This document shows, piece by piece, positions 16,699 through 27,128 of a stretch of 64,000 nucleotides of DNA (position 1 is its first letter; each line of letters opens with the position of its first letter). The position numbers were made by a program, and so were the translations under genes. Origin of the DNA: CAMLDH01 sp966250375 (GTDB lineage: Bacteria > Pseudomonadota > Gammaproteobacteria > Burkholderiales > Burkholderiaceae_D); assembly GCA_966250375.1 (NCBI GenBank), contig CBINHE010000010.1, forward strand, positions 1 through 64,000, in the 5' to 3' direction. Below the pieces are notes generated by a model. It did not search any database and was not told the DNA's origin. It was given only the letters and a program-made list of their open reading frames with translations.

Positions 16699-18543
16699 TC
16701 AGACCATGCGCTCAAGAATCTGAAGCTCGGACGGCTTCGCAGCGGCGGCGGGGAAATGACCTGAAACGACACCATCCTTCATCACGAGGATGGCGTCGCT
16801 CAGCGCGATCAGCTCGTCGAAGGTATCGGCAATCAGCACAATGCCGATACCGCTTGTGGCGAGCTGGCGGATCAGAGGGATGATCTCTGCCTTGGCCCCG
16901 ATGTCGAGCCCGCGCAAGGGGTGGTCGAGGATCAGGATTTTTGGCGTGCGCGCAATCAGCCATTTTGCGAGCACGAGCTTCTGCTGGTTGCCGCCGCTGA
17001 GGTGATGCACCGGCGTCTGCGCTGTGCATGGCTTGATGCCCAGCCGCGCTATCCAGCTTCCGACCAGCGCCTTCTCGCGGGCAAGATCGATGAACGGGCC
17101 GCGCCGCAACTGGTCGAGATGCGCCAACGTCATGTTTTCCCGCACGCTCAGCCCAGCAACGATGCCCTCGACATGGCGCTCGGCCGGCACATAGCCGATG
17201 CCGAGCCGAACCGCATCGGCGGGCTCGGCCAGCCGGGCCGGCTGTCCGTCGAGTACGATCTCGCCGCTATCGGGCGCCTCGGCGCCGAACAGCGTGCGGC
17301 ACAGGCTCTCGCGCCCGGAACCCTCCACGCCGGCGATGCCGAGCACTTCACCGGCGCGCAGTTCGAAGCTGACTGCCTGGTAGCTGCCGGCGCGGCTGAG
17401 CGCGTGTACGCTGAGCCTGTTGATGCGGCACGAATCTGTATGGAGCCGCATCTCCTCTTCCGGAGAGAGTAGATAGCCATCCATCTTTGCCAAGCGAAAA
17501 AATGCCCCCTCTCCCGCAGGCGGGAGAGGGTTGTGGGCGAAGCAGGGGTTTCGTGCAGCATGGTGAAGCAGGGGTTTCGTGGAGCCCTGCAAGGGAGTGG
17601 GTTTGCCAAGACCGCTTCTCTTGCGAAGATGAGCAGATACCCATGCTCCCGCAGGCGGGGGAGGGCTGGGAGAATTGTAGACACCTATGCCCCGAGGCAG
17701 AGGATGAGAATGCGGCGCGATTAAATGAAAACTTAATCGCGCTGAATCCATCGTCGCAGACTGACTCGTTGATCCCGGCATCCTCTGCCGGTCATCTTCG
17801 ATGCCAGGACCAAGCATGAGCTGTTGGAGATCGGCGGCCTTGCAGCCCTCCCGCGCGCGCTCTGCAACGCAGCGGCCATCGCGCATCACGTAGATGCGGT
17901 CGCACAGCCGCAGCACCTCGTCGAGCCGGTGCGACACGAACACGACGCAGGCGCGCCCGCGCAGGCGTTCGATCCGCGCCATGACAATCTCAAGTTGCCC
18001 GGCATCGAGCATTGAAGTCGGTTCATCGAGCAGAATGACAGGCGGGTGTTGCGCGCGCTCTTCGAGCGTCAGAACCTTGGCCAGTTCGATCACCTGCCTC
18101 TCAGCGAAGGACAAGGTGTCGGTCTGCGCCGAGGGCGAGATGGTGCAGCCGAGCTTGTCGAGCTGCGCCGCAGCCAACGCGTGAAGCGCGCTCCAGTTGT
18201 AGAAACCGGCGCGCAACACCGCCCCTTCATGCCCCAGCAGGATGTTCTCGGCAACGCTCAGATTGGGCAGCAGTGATTGTTCCTGGAACACCATGCCGAT
18301 GCCTGCATCGGCTGCGGCGCAGACATCCTTCAGCGTGATCGCTTGGCCGCGCAAAACGATGCGTCCACAGTCGGGCCGGCACAAACCGGCCAGCACCTTG
18401 AGCAGCGTAGACTTGCCCGCGCCGTTCGCACCGACCAACCCGACCACCTCGTGTTCACGCACTTCGATCGATACCTGGTCCAGCGCCAGGATGCCGGAGA
18501 AACGCTTGCTCACCCCCTCGACACGCAGTACCGCCTGACTCAT
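16699..18543 (-). CDS. Ribose-type ABC importer ATPase with an extra repeat-coded linker
   Basis: 614 residues against about 500 for normal RbsA/MglA proteins. The first ABC domain has GANGAGKST, LSFAERQVIELAKVL and VILLDEPTS. The second has GVEGSGRES, HHLSGGNQQK and ILILDHPLRGLD, where His replaces the Walker B glutamate. Between the two domains, residues about 270-360 are unlike any transporter and are the in-frame translation of dispersed palindromic repeats (see 17500-17720). The ATG overlaps the upstream permease stop (atga), so translation is coupled. If the insert loops out of the linker the ATPase may still work; this is untested. Confidence 0.85.
   Translation of the reverse strand: MSQAVLRVEGVSKRFSGILALDQVSIEVREHEVVGLVGANGAGKSTLLKVLAGLCRPDCGRIVLRGQAITLKDVCAAADAGIGMVFQEQSLLPNLSVAENILLGHEGAVLRAGFYNWSALHALAAAQLDKLGCTISPSAQTDTLSFAERQVIELAKVLTLEERAQHPPVILLDEPTSMLDAGQLEIVMARIERLRGRACVVFVSHRLDEVLRLCDRIYVMRDGRCVAERAREGCKAADLQQLMLGPGIEDDRQRMPGSTSQSATMDSARLSFHLIAPHSHPLPRGIGVYNSPSPPPPAGAWVSAHLRKRSGLGKPTPLQGSTKPLLHHAARNPCFAHNPLPPAGEGAFFRLAKMDGYLLSPEEEMRLHTDSCRINRLSVHALSRAGSYQAVSFELRAGEVLGIAGVEGSGRESLCRTLFGAEAPDSGEIVLDGQPARLAEPADAVRLGIGYVPAERHVEGIVAGLSVRENMTLAHLDQLRRGPFIDLAREKALVGSWIARLGIKPCTAQTPVHHLSGGNQQKLVLAKWLIARTPKILILDHPLRGLDIGAKAEIIPLIRQLATSGIGIVLIADTFDELIALSDAILVMKDGVVSGHFPAAAAKPSELQILERMV
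17500..17720. repeat. Dispersed palindromic repeats inside the ABC ATPase gene
   Basis: Contains a perfect 11-bp-arm palindrome ccctctcccgc/gcgggagaggg (17507-17530), two partial R1 repeats (gcaggggtttcgtgcagcatg at 17542 and again at 17569) and a further ctcccgcaggcggggga palindrome near 17646. The same sequences lie between genes elsewhere (40685-40710 and the R1 copies). The reading frame stays open through the block and encodes strings such as NPLPPAGEGAFF. Confidence 0.8.
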
Positions 18544-19526
18544 GCGACGCTCCGCAAACGGCTGCGCAAGTGCCAAGTCGCCAACAACGACGCCGCCAGG
18601 ATGATTGCGCCCTGCACCGCCTTTTGTATGTCGGGCGTAATGCCGACGAAGATCATGCCGTTGGCAAGCACGGCCAATATGAGCGTTCCCACCGCCGATT
18701 GCAGTACGCCGCCGCGACCGCCGCTAAGCAAAGTGCCGCCAATCACCACGGCGGTGATCGTCGCCAGCATTTGCCCGAAGCCGATATCGACATGGCCCAG
18801 TCCGATCTGCATCGACCCCAGAACCCCGCCGAGTCCGGCGAGAAATCCCGAAAAGGCAAAGGCCGCCACCTTGTATCGATCGACTGCAAGACCGGAAAGG
18901 CGGGCCAGCGCCTCCCCGCCTCCGATCGCCATGCTGTAGCGGCCGAAGCGCGTGTAATTTTGCAGCACATAACCGAGCGCCAGAACCAGGATGGCGACGA
19001 GAACCAGGTTCGGCACCGCCCCAGTCCGCCCGAGGCCAAAGGCGCGCAGCGCCTGATCATGAATCAGCGGCGGCTGGCCGCCAGACAACAACATCGCGGC
19101 CCCCAAGGCCGCCGACCAAGTGCCGAGCGTGGCCATGAACGACGGCACACCCAGTCGCGTGACCACGATCCCGTTCAAAAGACCGATGGCCACACCTGGC
19201 AACAGTGCCAGCACGACGCCGAGCAGTCCGAGATCGAGCCCGCTGCGGCTGTTGAGCACCAGCATGGCGAGCGTCAGCGAGCAAGTTGCCATCCCCCCTT
19301 CGATCGACAAATCGATCGATCCTTGCAGCACAACAAACGTCATCCCGACTGCCAGTATCAAAGGAATGGCAGAGCGGTCCGCGATTGCCCACAAGTTTTC
19401 CACGCTGGCGAAGCGGGGCTCGGCGAGGCCGAAGCCCACGCACAGGACAATCAGTGCGAGGCCAGGCCCCCACAGCCGCAAACGGGCAAGTTTTAAAACG
19501 CCGGGCCGGTGCTGCGGTTCCATAGA
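18540..19526 (-). CDS. Ribose-type ABC importer permease, first copy
   Basis: 328 residues, multi-spanning, RbsC family: GSIDLSIEGGMATCSL near residue 75, GVPSFMATLGTWS and the later GGTLLSGGRGGVLQS. Its start overlaps the end of the binding-protein gene by 34 bp, and its TGA overlaps the ATPase ATG. It forms the inner-membrane channel with the product of 15720-16697. Substrate is probably a sugar or similar small polar molecule, judged only from family. Confidence 0.88.
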   Translation of the reverse strand, partial: SMEPQHRPGVLKLARLRLWGPGLALIVLCVGFGLAEPRFASVENLWAIADRSAIPLILAVGMTFVVLQGSIDLSIEGGMATCSLTLAMLVLNSRSGLDLGLLGVVLALLPGVAIGLLNGIVVTRLGVPSFMATLGTWSAALGAAMLLSGGQPPLIHDQALRAFGLGRTGAVPNLVLVAILVLALGYVLQNYTRFGRYSMAIGGGEALARLSGLAVDRYKVAAFAFSGFLAGLGGVLGSMQIGLGHVDIGFGQMLATITAVVIGGTLLSGGRGGVLQSAVGTLILAVLANGMIFVGITPDIQKAVQGAIILAASLLATWHLRSRLRSVA

Positions 19527-20572
19527 TTGGCGCAATCCCACTCAGGTATATAAGCCGATGGCTGCGGATCGCCGCGATACTGCGCGGCATTGCCTTTCGT
19601 GATGACCTGGAGCTTCAGATAGAACTCGCGCTTTTCCTTCGGCCAAGTCTTCGGCAGCGGCGTCTGCCCGGTGAGCACGCACACGCCCATCGCCAGACCG
19701 ATGCTGCCCTGATAGTAAGCATCGCTCGATACCGTAGCGCTCATCTCGCCTTTACCGATGGCATCAATCGCCTCTGGAATGCCATCGACGCCGACCACCG
19801 GAATCTTGCCGGCCAAGCCTGCCGCACGCAAGGCTTCGAGCGCGCCCAAGGCCATGTCGTCGTTGGCCGCCCACACGGCCTTGATCCGATTGCCATACTT
19901 GGCCAACCAGGTTTGCATGACCGGGAAGGCTGCCGTACGGTCCCAGTTGGCGCTCTGCTGATCGAGAAGCTGGATATCGGGTTTGCCCTTCAGCACCTGC
20001 TGCAAACCCGCAAAGCGCTTGCGCGCCGGGTCCGTATCGAGCCGGCCTTGCAGCGCCACGATGCCGCCCTTGCCGCCGATGGCATCGACCAGGATTTTCG
20101 AGATCGCCACGCCGGCATCGAGGCTATTGACCGCCACATGCGCAATCCATTGATCGTTGCCATCGAATGGATGCAGACCCTCGCCATGCGCCCAGTGCGT
20201 GACGATCCAGGCACCGGACCGATTCGCAGTGTCGACTATCGGCTAGATGACTGGATCGGCATTCGGTTCGACATTGAAGATCGTGCATTTCGGATTGGTG
20301 GTCAGCAATCCTCGCATCAGAGATACCTGCTTGGCGGAATCGCCCTGGTTAAGTTGCAGTACGTAACGTTGTTCAAGTCCCGCCCATTTTGCGAACATCC
20401 TCCCGCCCTTGTCCAGATTGGCGTGATAAGGCTGCGCGATCTCGCGCATCGAATTAACCAGCCGAATTTGTGATTTGTCGCATAGTGGAACTGCCGCACC
20501 CGCTCTCGCGCTCAGTATTAACAAAAGACACGCAACCAGCGCGGCTGGGTTCACCAGGGAGCACTTCTTCAT
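19493..20572 (-). pseudogene. Periplasmic sugar-binding protein gene with in-frame amber codon
   Basis: A 360-codon frame for an RbsB-like (periplasmic-binding-protein fold I) receptor: signal peptide ending ARAGA, a first lobe with NSMREIAQPYHANLDKGG, and a second with AVWAANDDMALGALEALRAAG and VVGVDGIPEAIDAIGKGE. Codon 110 (20243-20245) is TAG; the same frame continues directly after it (PIVDTANRSGAW), with no frameshift. So either this strain has a null allele, or the codon is read through by a suppressor. The remaining operon genes look intact. A 214-residue internal start (GTG at 20137) could make only a partial, unexported protein. Confidence 0.8.
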
Positions 20573-20913
20573 AAGGCTTGCTCCTCACTCGTCGTCAACT
20601 TGCGCTTTTGAAACGAAAACATTTTTTTGCAGTCAATATTGAAGTGCAACATTTCAAATCATCGTTATTCCCGCAAATGCGAAAACGAGGGAAGCTGTTC
20701 AGACTATCGTTTTCGCAGTGGACCAGTGTCTATCAAGCCAAATCTGCAAAAAAAATTAGACCAGACGCTTGCTACTCGGTTCGCGAACTTTGACCTGTTA
20801 TCTACGTCCAATTCTATCGGTGGACTTTCTCCGTATTCCCCCAATCATGACAAGATAATGATCGGCTCGATCGACGCCTTCATACCAGAACGAAAATCAC
20901 ACCAGCCTTATCA
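20573..20913. other. Divergent intergenic region
   Basis: 341 bp between the ABC operon (- strand) and the first trifunctional kinase (+ strand). It should carry both promoters. No operator palindrome or gene stands out. Confidence 0.4.
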
Positions 20914-23900
20914 ATGGCTTTTCCCATGACACCGTCACGCTGGCAACTTGAGACTGTGCGGCGCGACACCGAGTTTGTGCTGTACCGAGTGCGAGAGCCG
21001 GATGCAGCCGAACCGAAACTGGCGAAGGCAGTTGCCTCAAATCTTCCCGGAGCGGCGAGTGTTGAGCGACTCGAACATGAGTACGCGTTGCGGGACGAAC
21101 TTGATCCGCAGTGGGCGGTTCGGCCTCTCGCATTGGTGCATCGTGACGGTCGCCTGCTGCTGCTGTTGACAGACCCTGGAGGCGAGCCACTCGATAACTT
21201 CATCGAGCAACCGATGGAGATAGGTTTTTTCCTGCGCATGGCCAGCGCACTGGCGGCCGCGCTGGCGCAACTGCACCAGCGCGGCATCGTGCACAAGGAC
21301 ATCAAGCCGGCGAACGTGCTGGTCGATGCGAGCACCGGCGCGGTCCGCCTCATGGGATTCGGCATCGCCAGTCGCCAGCCGCGCGAGCGCCAAACGCTGG
21401 CGCGACCCGAGGACGTCATCGGCACGCTGGCCTACATGGCGCCCGAGCAGACCGGCCGCATGAACCGCTCGATCGATTCCCGCAGTGACCTCTACGCGTT
21501 AGGCGTCTCGTTCTACCAAATGCTGACCGGCAAGCTGCCGTTTACTGCCTCGGACCCGATGGAGTTATTCCATTGCCACCTCGCACGGCAGGCGACTTCG
21601 CCCGTCGAGCATGTGCGCGGCATTCCCGCCCTGCTCTCGGCCATCGTCATGAAGCTGCTTGCCAAAGCGGCCGAAGAGCGTTACCAGACTGCCGCCGGGC
21701 TGGAGGCCGATCTGCGCCGTTGCCTGGCGCAATGGCAGTCGCAAGGGCGCATTGACGCCTTCCCGCTCGGCTCGCACGACGCTTCGGCCCAATTGCTGAT
21801 CCCGGAGAAGCTTTATGGGCGAGAGGCCAAGATCGAGGTTCTGGTCACGACCTTTGAGCGGGTCGTGGCCGACGGCGCACCGGAACTGGTGCTGGTATCC
21901 GGCTATGCCGGTATCGGCAAGTCGTCGCTCGTAGGCGAGTTGCACAAGGTGCTGGTCCCACGGCGCGCCCTGTTCGCCGCCGGCAAGTTCGAGCAATACC
22001 AACGCGACGTCCCGTACGCCACGCTGGCGCAGGCTTTCCGGGCGCTGGTGCGACAGATCCTGGGCCAGAGCGAAGCGCAGGTGAAGCAATGGCGGGACGC
22101 GCTGCAAGCGGCGCTGAGCACGAATGGCCAGTTGGTCGTCAAACTCATTCCCGAGCTTGAGTTCCTCATCGGGAAACAGCCGCCGGTGCAAGAGCTTCCG
22201 CCGCAGGATGCACACCCCCGCTTTCAGACGGTGTTGCTACGCTTCCTGGGTGTGTTCGCGCAACCGCAGCACCCTCTCGTGCTGTTCCTGGACGATTTGC
22301 AATGGCTGGATACGGCCACGCTGGAACTGCTGGAAAAAGTGGTCACCGAACCGGAAGTGCGCTACCTGCTATTGATCGGCGCTTACCGGGACAACGAGGT
22401 CGATGCCTTGCATCCTCTGATGCGCACGCTGGATACGATGCGCAGAGCCAGGCAGGTGCCGTTGCACGAAATCATGCTCGCGCCGCTATGGCTGGACGAC
22501 GTGGCGCGGCTGATCGCAGATACCCTGCACTGCGCGCGCGAACACGCCCAACAGCTGGCGACGCTGGTGCACGAAAAGACCGGTGGCAATCCTTTTTTTA
22601 CAATCCAGTTCATTTCCGCGTTGGCCGAAGAACGGCTGCTCGCGTTCGAGCCGGACGCGGCGGTTTGGACCTGGGATATCGACCGCATCCGCGCCAAGGG
22701 CTTCACCGACAATGTGGTCGAACTCATGGTCGGCAAATTGAACCGCCTGCCCGCCGCCACCCAGGATGCGCTGAAACTGCTCGGCTGCCTCGGCAGCAGT
22801 GCCACGATTGCTGACCTGAGCCTGCTGCACGGCGCCTCGGAGACGCAGATCCACTCTGTACTGTGGGAGGCGGTTCGCACCGGACTCGTGTTCCGCTCGA
22901 ACGGCACCTATGTCTTCCTGCACGATCGCGTACGAGAAGCGGCTTATTCGCTCGTCCCGGCAAGCGAGCGCGCGGCGCAGCATCTCAGGATCGGCCGCTT
23001 GCTCGCATCGCGCACGCCATCGCAGGAGATCGAGCAAAAAATCTTCGAGATCACCAACCATTTCAATCGCGGCGCCGAATTGATCACCGAACCCGGCGAG
23101 CGCGAGCGGCTGGCCGAACTCAATCTCATCGCCGGCAAGCGCGCTCAGGACTCGACGGCGTATGCCGCGGCGCTGACCTACCTTGCGGCCGGCTGCGCGC
23201 TATTGGCGCCCGACAGCTGGGCGCGGCGCTACGAACTCAGCTTCGCACTCGCACTCCACCTGGCCGAGTGCGAGTACCTGAGCGGCGATCTCGCAGCGGT
23301 GGAGGAACGCATTCCGATACTGAGCAATCGCGCCGCCAACCACGCCGACCTGGCCGCCGTCACCTGCTTGCGCGTGAACCTCTTCACGACCCTCGATCGC
23401 AGCGACCGCGCGGTCGAGGCAGGCCTCGACTATCTGCGACGCGTCGGCGTGCAATGGTCGCCTCACCCGACGCCGGACGATGTGCAGCAGGAGTTCGAGC
23501 GCATCCGGCAGCAGTTGGCCGAGCGCGAGATCGAGGCACTCGTCGACCTGCCCTTGATGAGCAATCCCGATTCGCGGGCGACGATGGATGTGCTCACGAC
23601 GATTTTGCCGCCTGCCTTGTTCACCGACGAGAACCTGCTGGGCATGGTCGTGGGCCGCATGGCCAACCTCAGCCTGGAGCACGGACACAGCGATGGATCG
23701 TGCCTGGGCTATGCCTGGCTCGGCATGATCCTCGGACCGCGCTTCGGCGATTACCAGGCCGGATTCCGCTTCGGCAAGCTGGGTCTGGCACTGGTGGACC
23801 AGCGCGGACTGGATCGCTTCAAGGCCCGTGTGTACGTGCATTTCGGAAACGTCGTCACGCCATGGACGCGCCCCTTCCAAACAGGTTACGTGTGGGTGCG

Positions 23901-26900
23901 ACGCGCATTTGAGGTCGCAAACGAAAACGGCGACCTGACCTTCGCGCTGTATAGCTGCAACCACCTGGTCACAAACCTGCTTGCCTGCGGCAAGCCGCTG
24001 GATGAAATACAGCGCGAGGCAGAGCATGGACTCGATTTTGCGCACAAGTCACGCTTCGGTCTGGTAGTCGATATCCTGACCGGACAGCTGCAACTGATCC
24101 GCACGCTGCGCGGCACGCCCCCCAGCGTCTCCTCCTTCAACGATGCCGAGTCCGACGAAGAGCGATTCGAGCGCCATCTGGAGGGAGACCCTCGTCTTGC
24201 GATCGCCACCTGCTGGTACTGGATCCGCAAGTTGCAGGCGCGATTATTTACCGGTGATTACGGTGTCGCCGTTGAGGCGGCGTCGAAGGCGCAGCGCCTG
24301 CTCTGGACCTCGCCATCGCACGTCGAGGTGGCCGAATACCATTTTTATGGCGCACTCGCGCGCGCTACGCACTACGACCAGGCAAGCCCCGAGGAGCGCA
24401 TGCGGCACCTCGCTGCGTTGGCCGTTCATTGCAAGCAATTGGAAGAATGGGCGCAAAACTGCCCCGAGAACTTCACCAATCGCGCGGCGCTGGTCGGCGC
24501 CGAAATTGCCCGCATTGAAGGCCGCGAGCTGGACGCGATGCGCCTCTACGAGCAAGCCATTCAGTCGTCCCGCGAGAACGGCTTGGTCCACAACATGGGA
24601 CTCGCTTATGAACGCGCGGCCGCGTTTTACCACACGCGCGGATTCGGATCCTTCGCCGACACCTATCTGCAGAAGGCGCGCGACTGTTATGCGCGCTGGG
24701 GCGCCGTCGGCAAGGTCAGGCAACTCGAAGCTCGCCATTTGCAATTGCAGGCGCAGCCAGAGGCAACCCTCGCCACATCCTTGGCGCAAATGGATCTGCT
24801 GTCGGTCGCCAAGGCTTCGCAGGCCATCTCCGGCCAAATCCTGCTGGAAGATCTGGTCGACACGCTGATGCGCATCGTGCTCGAAAACGCTGGCGCACAG
24901 ACCGCCTATTTGATCCTCATGCGCGAAACCAAGCTCGCGCTGGTTGCAGAAACTCATGTGGCGCAGCAGGATGGGCGCGTGCAGTTCCATCGGGAGCCCG
25001 ATCTTCCCGCATCGGACTTACCGGAATCCATGTTGAATTATGTCCGGCGCAGCGGAGAAACGGTCCTGTTGGAGGACGCGGCGGCGCTGCACCCGTATTC
25101 CAGCGACCCTTACTTTTTCCGGCACCGTCCGAAGTCAGTGCTGTGCCTGCCTATCCTGCGGCAAGCCGTGTTGATCGGTCTGCTTTACCTGGAAAACAAT
25201 CTCGTTACGCATGCCTTCACCCCCGGTCGGGTCACGGTACTGGAATTGTTGGCGAGCCAAGCCGCCATCTCGCTCGAAAATGCGCAGCTCTATACCGATC
25301 TGCGGGAACGCGAAGCGCGCATCCGGCATCTGGTCGAATCCAACATCATCGGCGTCTTCTTCTTTGATTTGCAGGGCCGCGTCAGCGAAGCCAACGACGC
25401 TTTCTTGCGCATGGTCGGGTATCGGCGCGAGGACCTGCTGGCCGGAAAAATACAGTGGACCGAGCTCACTCCAGCGGCATACCGCGGGCTCGACGAGAAA
25501 AAAGCAGCGGAACTGCGCAGCGCCGGCACCTGCACCCCGTACGAGAAGGCGTATCTGCGCAAGGACGGCAGCCACATCCCGGTGCTGGTCGGCGGCGCAC
25601 TCTTCGGAGGCTCGCAAGAGCAAGGCGTGGCCTTCGTACTCGACCTGACCGAACGCAGGCAAGCCGAAGCCGAACGCGCCGCCCGCAAGAGCGCCGAGGC
25701 GGCCAACGCCGCCAAGAGCACGTTCCTGGCCAACATGAGCCATGAACTACGTTCACCCTTGAATACCCTGCTCGGCTTTGCCCGCCTCATGGAACGCCAA
25801 CCGACGCTGCCGCACGAGGCCAAGGAAGACCTGGCCATCATCTTGCGCAGCGGCGAGCACTTACGCATGCTCATCAACCAGGTGCTCGACTTGGCCAAGA
25901 TCGAAGCCGGCCGCACGGTCCTCAACGAAACCGATTTCGACCTCCATGCGATGCTGGATGAGATGGAAGACATGTTCGCTTTCAAAGCGCAGGATCAGGG
26001 TCTGACGCTGCGCTTCGAGCAAGACAATGTGCCGCATTTTGTGCACAGCGATCCGCTCAAGCTGCGGCAAGTGCTCATCAACCTGCTCGGCAACGCCCTG
26101 AAATTCACCCGGCAAGGCGGCGTGACGGTGTGCATCGCCCACCTGGCTACGCCGGCCGGCGCGCGCTTGGGTTTTGCGGTAACGGACACCGGCCCGGGGA
26201 TTGCAGCCGAGGAATTGCAATATCTTTTCAACCCCTTCATGCAAACCAGTGCTGGACGACAGGCGCAAGAAGGAACCGGACTGGGACTGGCCATCAGCCG
26301 CAGCTTCGTGCGCCTGATGGGTGGCGAGATGCGCATCGACAGTCAGGCCGGGCAAGGGACGACCGTCAGCTTCGACCTGCCGCTGCAGGCAGTCGACGTG
26401 GAAGTGATGGTGGCGCCGACCGAGCGGGCGACGCGCCGGGTCGTGGCGCTGGTGCCCGGCCAGTCGCGCTATCGCATCCTGGCCGTTGACGATCGCCGCG
26501 AAGCCCGCCAGTTGCTGGTGCGCCTGCTGACCCCGCTCGGCTTCGACGTGCGCGAAGCGGCCAACGGCCAGGAAGCAGTCGATAGCTGGAACGCCTGGCA
26601 GCCGCATCTGATCTGGATGGACATGCGCATGCCGGTGCTGGATGGGCGCGCCGCCACGCGCCTTATCAAGGCCAGCCCCAATGGGCAAGCCACCACGATT
26701 ATCGCGTTGACTGCCAGCAGCTTCGAGGAAGAGCGCGCCGACATCCTGGCGGCAGGATGCGATGATTTTCTGCGCAAGCCGTTCCAGGAAGCCGACTTGT
26801 TTGCGTTGATGCAGAAACATCTGGGCGTGCACTTCGTCTACCAGGACGACCCTGTCGCCGCTCCCCCTTCCTCGGTGCCGGTCGATGTTGCTGCGTTGGC

Positions 26901-27093
26901 GGCGCTGCCTGCGGCAATACGCAATACGCTGGAACAGGCCTTGGTCCGGCTCGATACCGTTGCAATTGCGGAGGCGCTGGCCGAGTTGCCGGATGCGTCG
27001 TTGGCGCATGCATTGGAAATGCTGGCCAATGAATTTCAATACAACCGGATGCTGCACTTGATCCAGAACGTCGATCGGAAGGAACAGACATGA
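20914..27093 (+). CDS. Trifunctional Ser/Thr kinase-AAA ATPase-hybrid histidine kinase, copy 1
   Basis: 2059 residues, cytoplasmic. Order: protein-kinase-like domain (about 10-275) with VHKDIKPAN catalytic loop and APEQTGRMNR; AAA/NACHT-like ATPase (about 295-700) with GYAGIGKSS (near 330) and LFLDDLQWLD (near 457); a helical TPR-like stretch (about 700-1290); GAF (1315-1455); PAS (1467-1582); HisKA with H1610; HATPase; receiver with D1903; about 85 tail residues. In the kinase the DFG motif reads GFG (G148 replaces the metal-binding Asp), so Ser/Thr kinase activity is doubtful. Family members act as stress or signal integrators with unknown ligands. It is followed by non-coding repeats and then other kinases. 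Confidence 0.9.
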   Translation: MAFPMTPSRWQLETVRRDTEFVLYRVREPDAAEPKLAKAVASNLPGAASVERLEHEYALRDELDPQWAVRPLALVHRDGRLLLLLTDPGGEPLDNFIEQPMEIGFFLRMASALAAALAQLHQRGIVHKDIKPANVLVDASTGAVRLMGFGIASRQPRERQTLARPEDVIGTLAYMAPEQTGRMNRSIDSRSDLYALGVSFYQMLTGKLPFTASDPMELFHCHLARQATSPVEHVRGIPALLSAIVMKLLAKAAEERYQTAAGLEADLRRCLAQWQSQGRIDAFPLGSHDASAQLLIPEKLYGREAKIEVLVTTFERVVADGAPELVLVSGYAGIGKSSLVGELHKVLVPRRALFAAGKFEQYQRDVPYATLAQAFRALVRQILGQSEAQVKQWRDALQAALSTNGQLVVKLIPELEFLIGKQPPVQELPPQDAHPRFQTVLLRFLGVFAQPQHPLVLFLDDLQWLDTATLELLEKVVTEPEVRYLLLIGAYRDNEVDALHPLMRTLDTMRRARQVPLHEIMLAPLWLDDVARLIADTLHCAREHAQQLATLVHEKTGGNPFFTIQFISALAEERLLAFEPDAAVWTWDIDRIRAKGFTDNVVELMVGKLNRLPAATQDALKLLGCLGSSATIADLSLLHGASETQIHSVLWEAVRTGLVFRSNGTYVFLHDRVREAAYSLVPASERAAQHLRIGRLLASRTPSQEIEQKIFEITNHFNRGAELITEPGERERLAELNLIAGKRAQDSTAYAAALTYLAAGCALLAPDSWARRYELSFALALHLAECEYLSGDLAAVEERIPILSNRAANHADLAAVTCLRVNLFTTLDRSDRAVEAGLDYLRRVGVQWSPHPTPDDVQQEFERIRQQLAEREIEALVDLPLMSNPDSRATMDVLTTILPPALFTDENLLGMVVGRMANLSLEHGHSDGSCLGYAWLGMILGPRFGDYQAGFRFGKLGLALVDQRGLDRFKARVYVHFGNVVTPWTRPFQTGYVWVRRAFEVANENGDLTFALYSCNHLVTNLLACGKPLDEIQREAEHGLDFAHKSRFGLVVDILTGQLQLIRTLRGTPPSVSSFNDAESDEERFERHLEGDPRLAIATCWYWIRKLQARLFTGDYGVAVEAASKAQRLLWTSPSHVEVAEYHFYGALARATHYDQASPEERMRHLAALAVHCKQLEEWAQNCPENFTNRAALVGAEIARIEGRELDAMRLYEQAIQSSRENGLVHNMGLAYERAAAFYHTRGFGSFADTYLQKARDCYARWGAVGKVRQLEARHLQLQAQPEATLATSLAQMDLLSVAKASQAISGQILLEDLVDTLMRIVLENAGAQTAYLILMRETKLALVAETHVAQQDGRVQFHREPDLPASDLPESMLNYVRRSGETVLLEDAAALHPYSSDPYFFRHRPKSVLCLPILRQAVLIGLLYLENNLVTHAFTPGRVTVLELLASQAAISLENAQLYTDLREREARIRHLVESNIIGVFFFDLQGRVSEANDAFLRMVGYRREDLLAGKIQWTELTPAAYRGLDEKKAAELRSAGTCTPYEKAYLRKDGSHIPVLVGGALFGGSQEQGVAFVLDLTERRQAEAERAARKSAEAANAAKSTFLANMSHELRSPLNTLLGFARLMERQPTLPHEAKEDLAIILRSGEHLRMLINQVLDLAKIEAGRTVLNETDFDLHAMLDEMEDMFAFKAQDQGLTLRFEQDNVPHFVHSDPLKLRQVLINLLGNALKFTRQGGVTVCIAHLATPAGARLGFAVTDTGPGIAAEELQYLFNPFMQTSAGRQAQEGTGLGLAISRSFVRLMGGEMRIDSQAGQGTTVSFDLPLQAVDVEVMVAPTERATRRVVALVPGQSRYRILAVDDRREARQLLVRLLTPLGFDVREAANGQEAVDSWNAWQPHLIWMDMRMPVLDGRAATRLIKASPNGQATTIIALTASSFEEERADILAAGCDDFLRKPFQEADLFALMQKHLGVHFVYQDDPVAAPPSSVPVDVAALAALPAAIRNTLEQALVRLDTVAIAEALAELPDASLAHALEMLANEFQYNRMLHLIQNVDRKEQT

Positions 27094-27128
27094 GCATGAT
27101 GCCGCAAGCAAACGGGTGCCATGGGCAG

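Noticed and set aside
17507..17530. Possible intragenic transcription terminator
   Set aside because: Strong hairpin but no T run on the coding strand, and the same palindrome is a dispersed repeat; kept as repeat only.
18570..19496. A 308-codon + strand frame opposite the ABC permease
   Set aside because: Translation is Arg/Gln/His-rich without domains, the mark of a shadow frame; the permease on the - strand is clear.
22863..23912. A 349-codon frame overlapping the first trifunctional kinase
   Set aside because: Arg-rich shadow of the true frame, no ribosome site, no domain.
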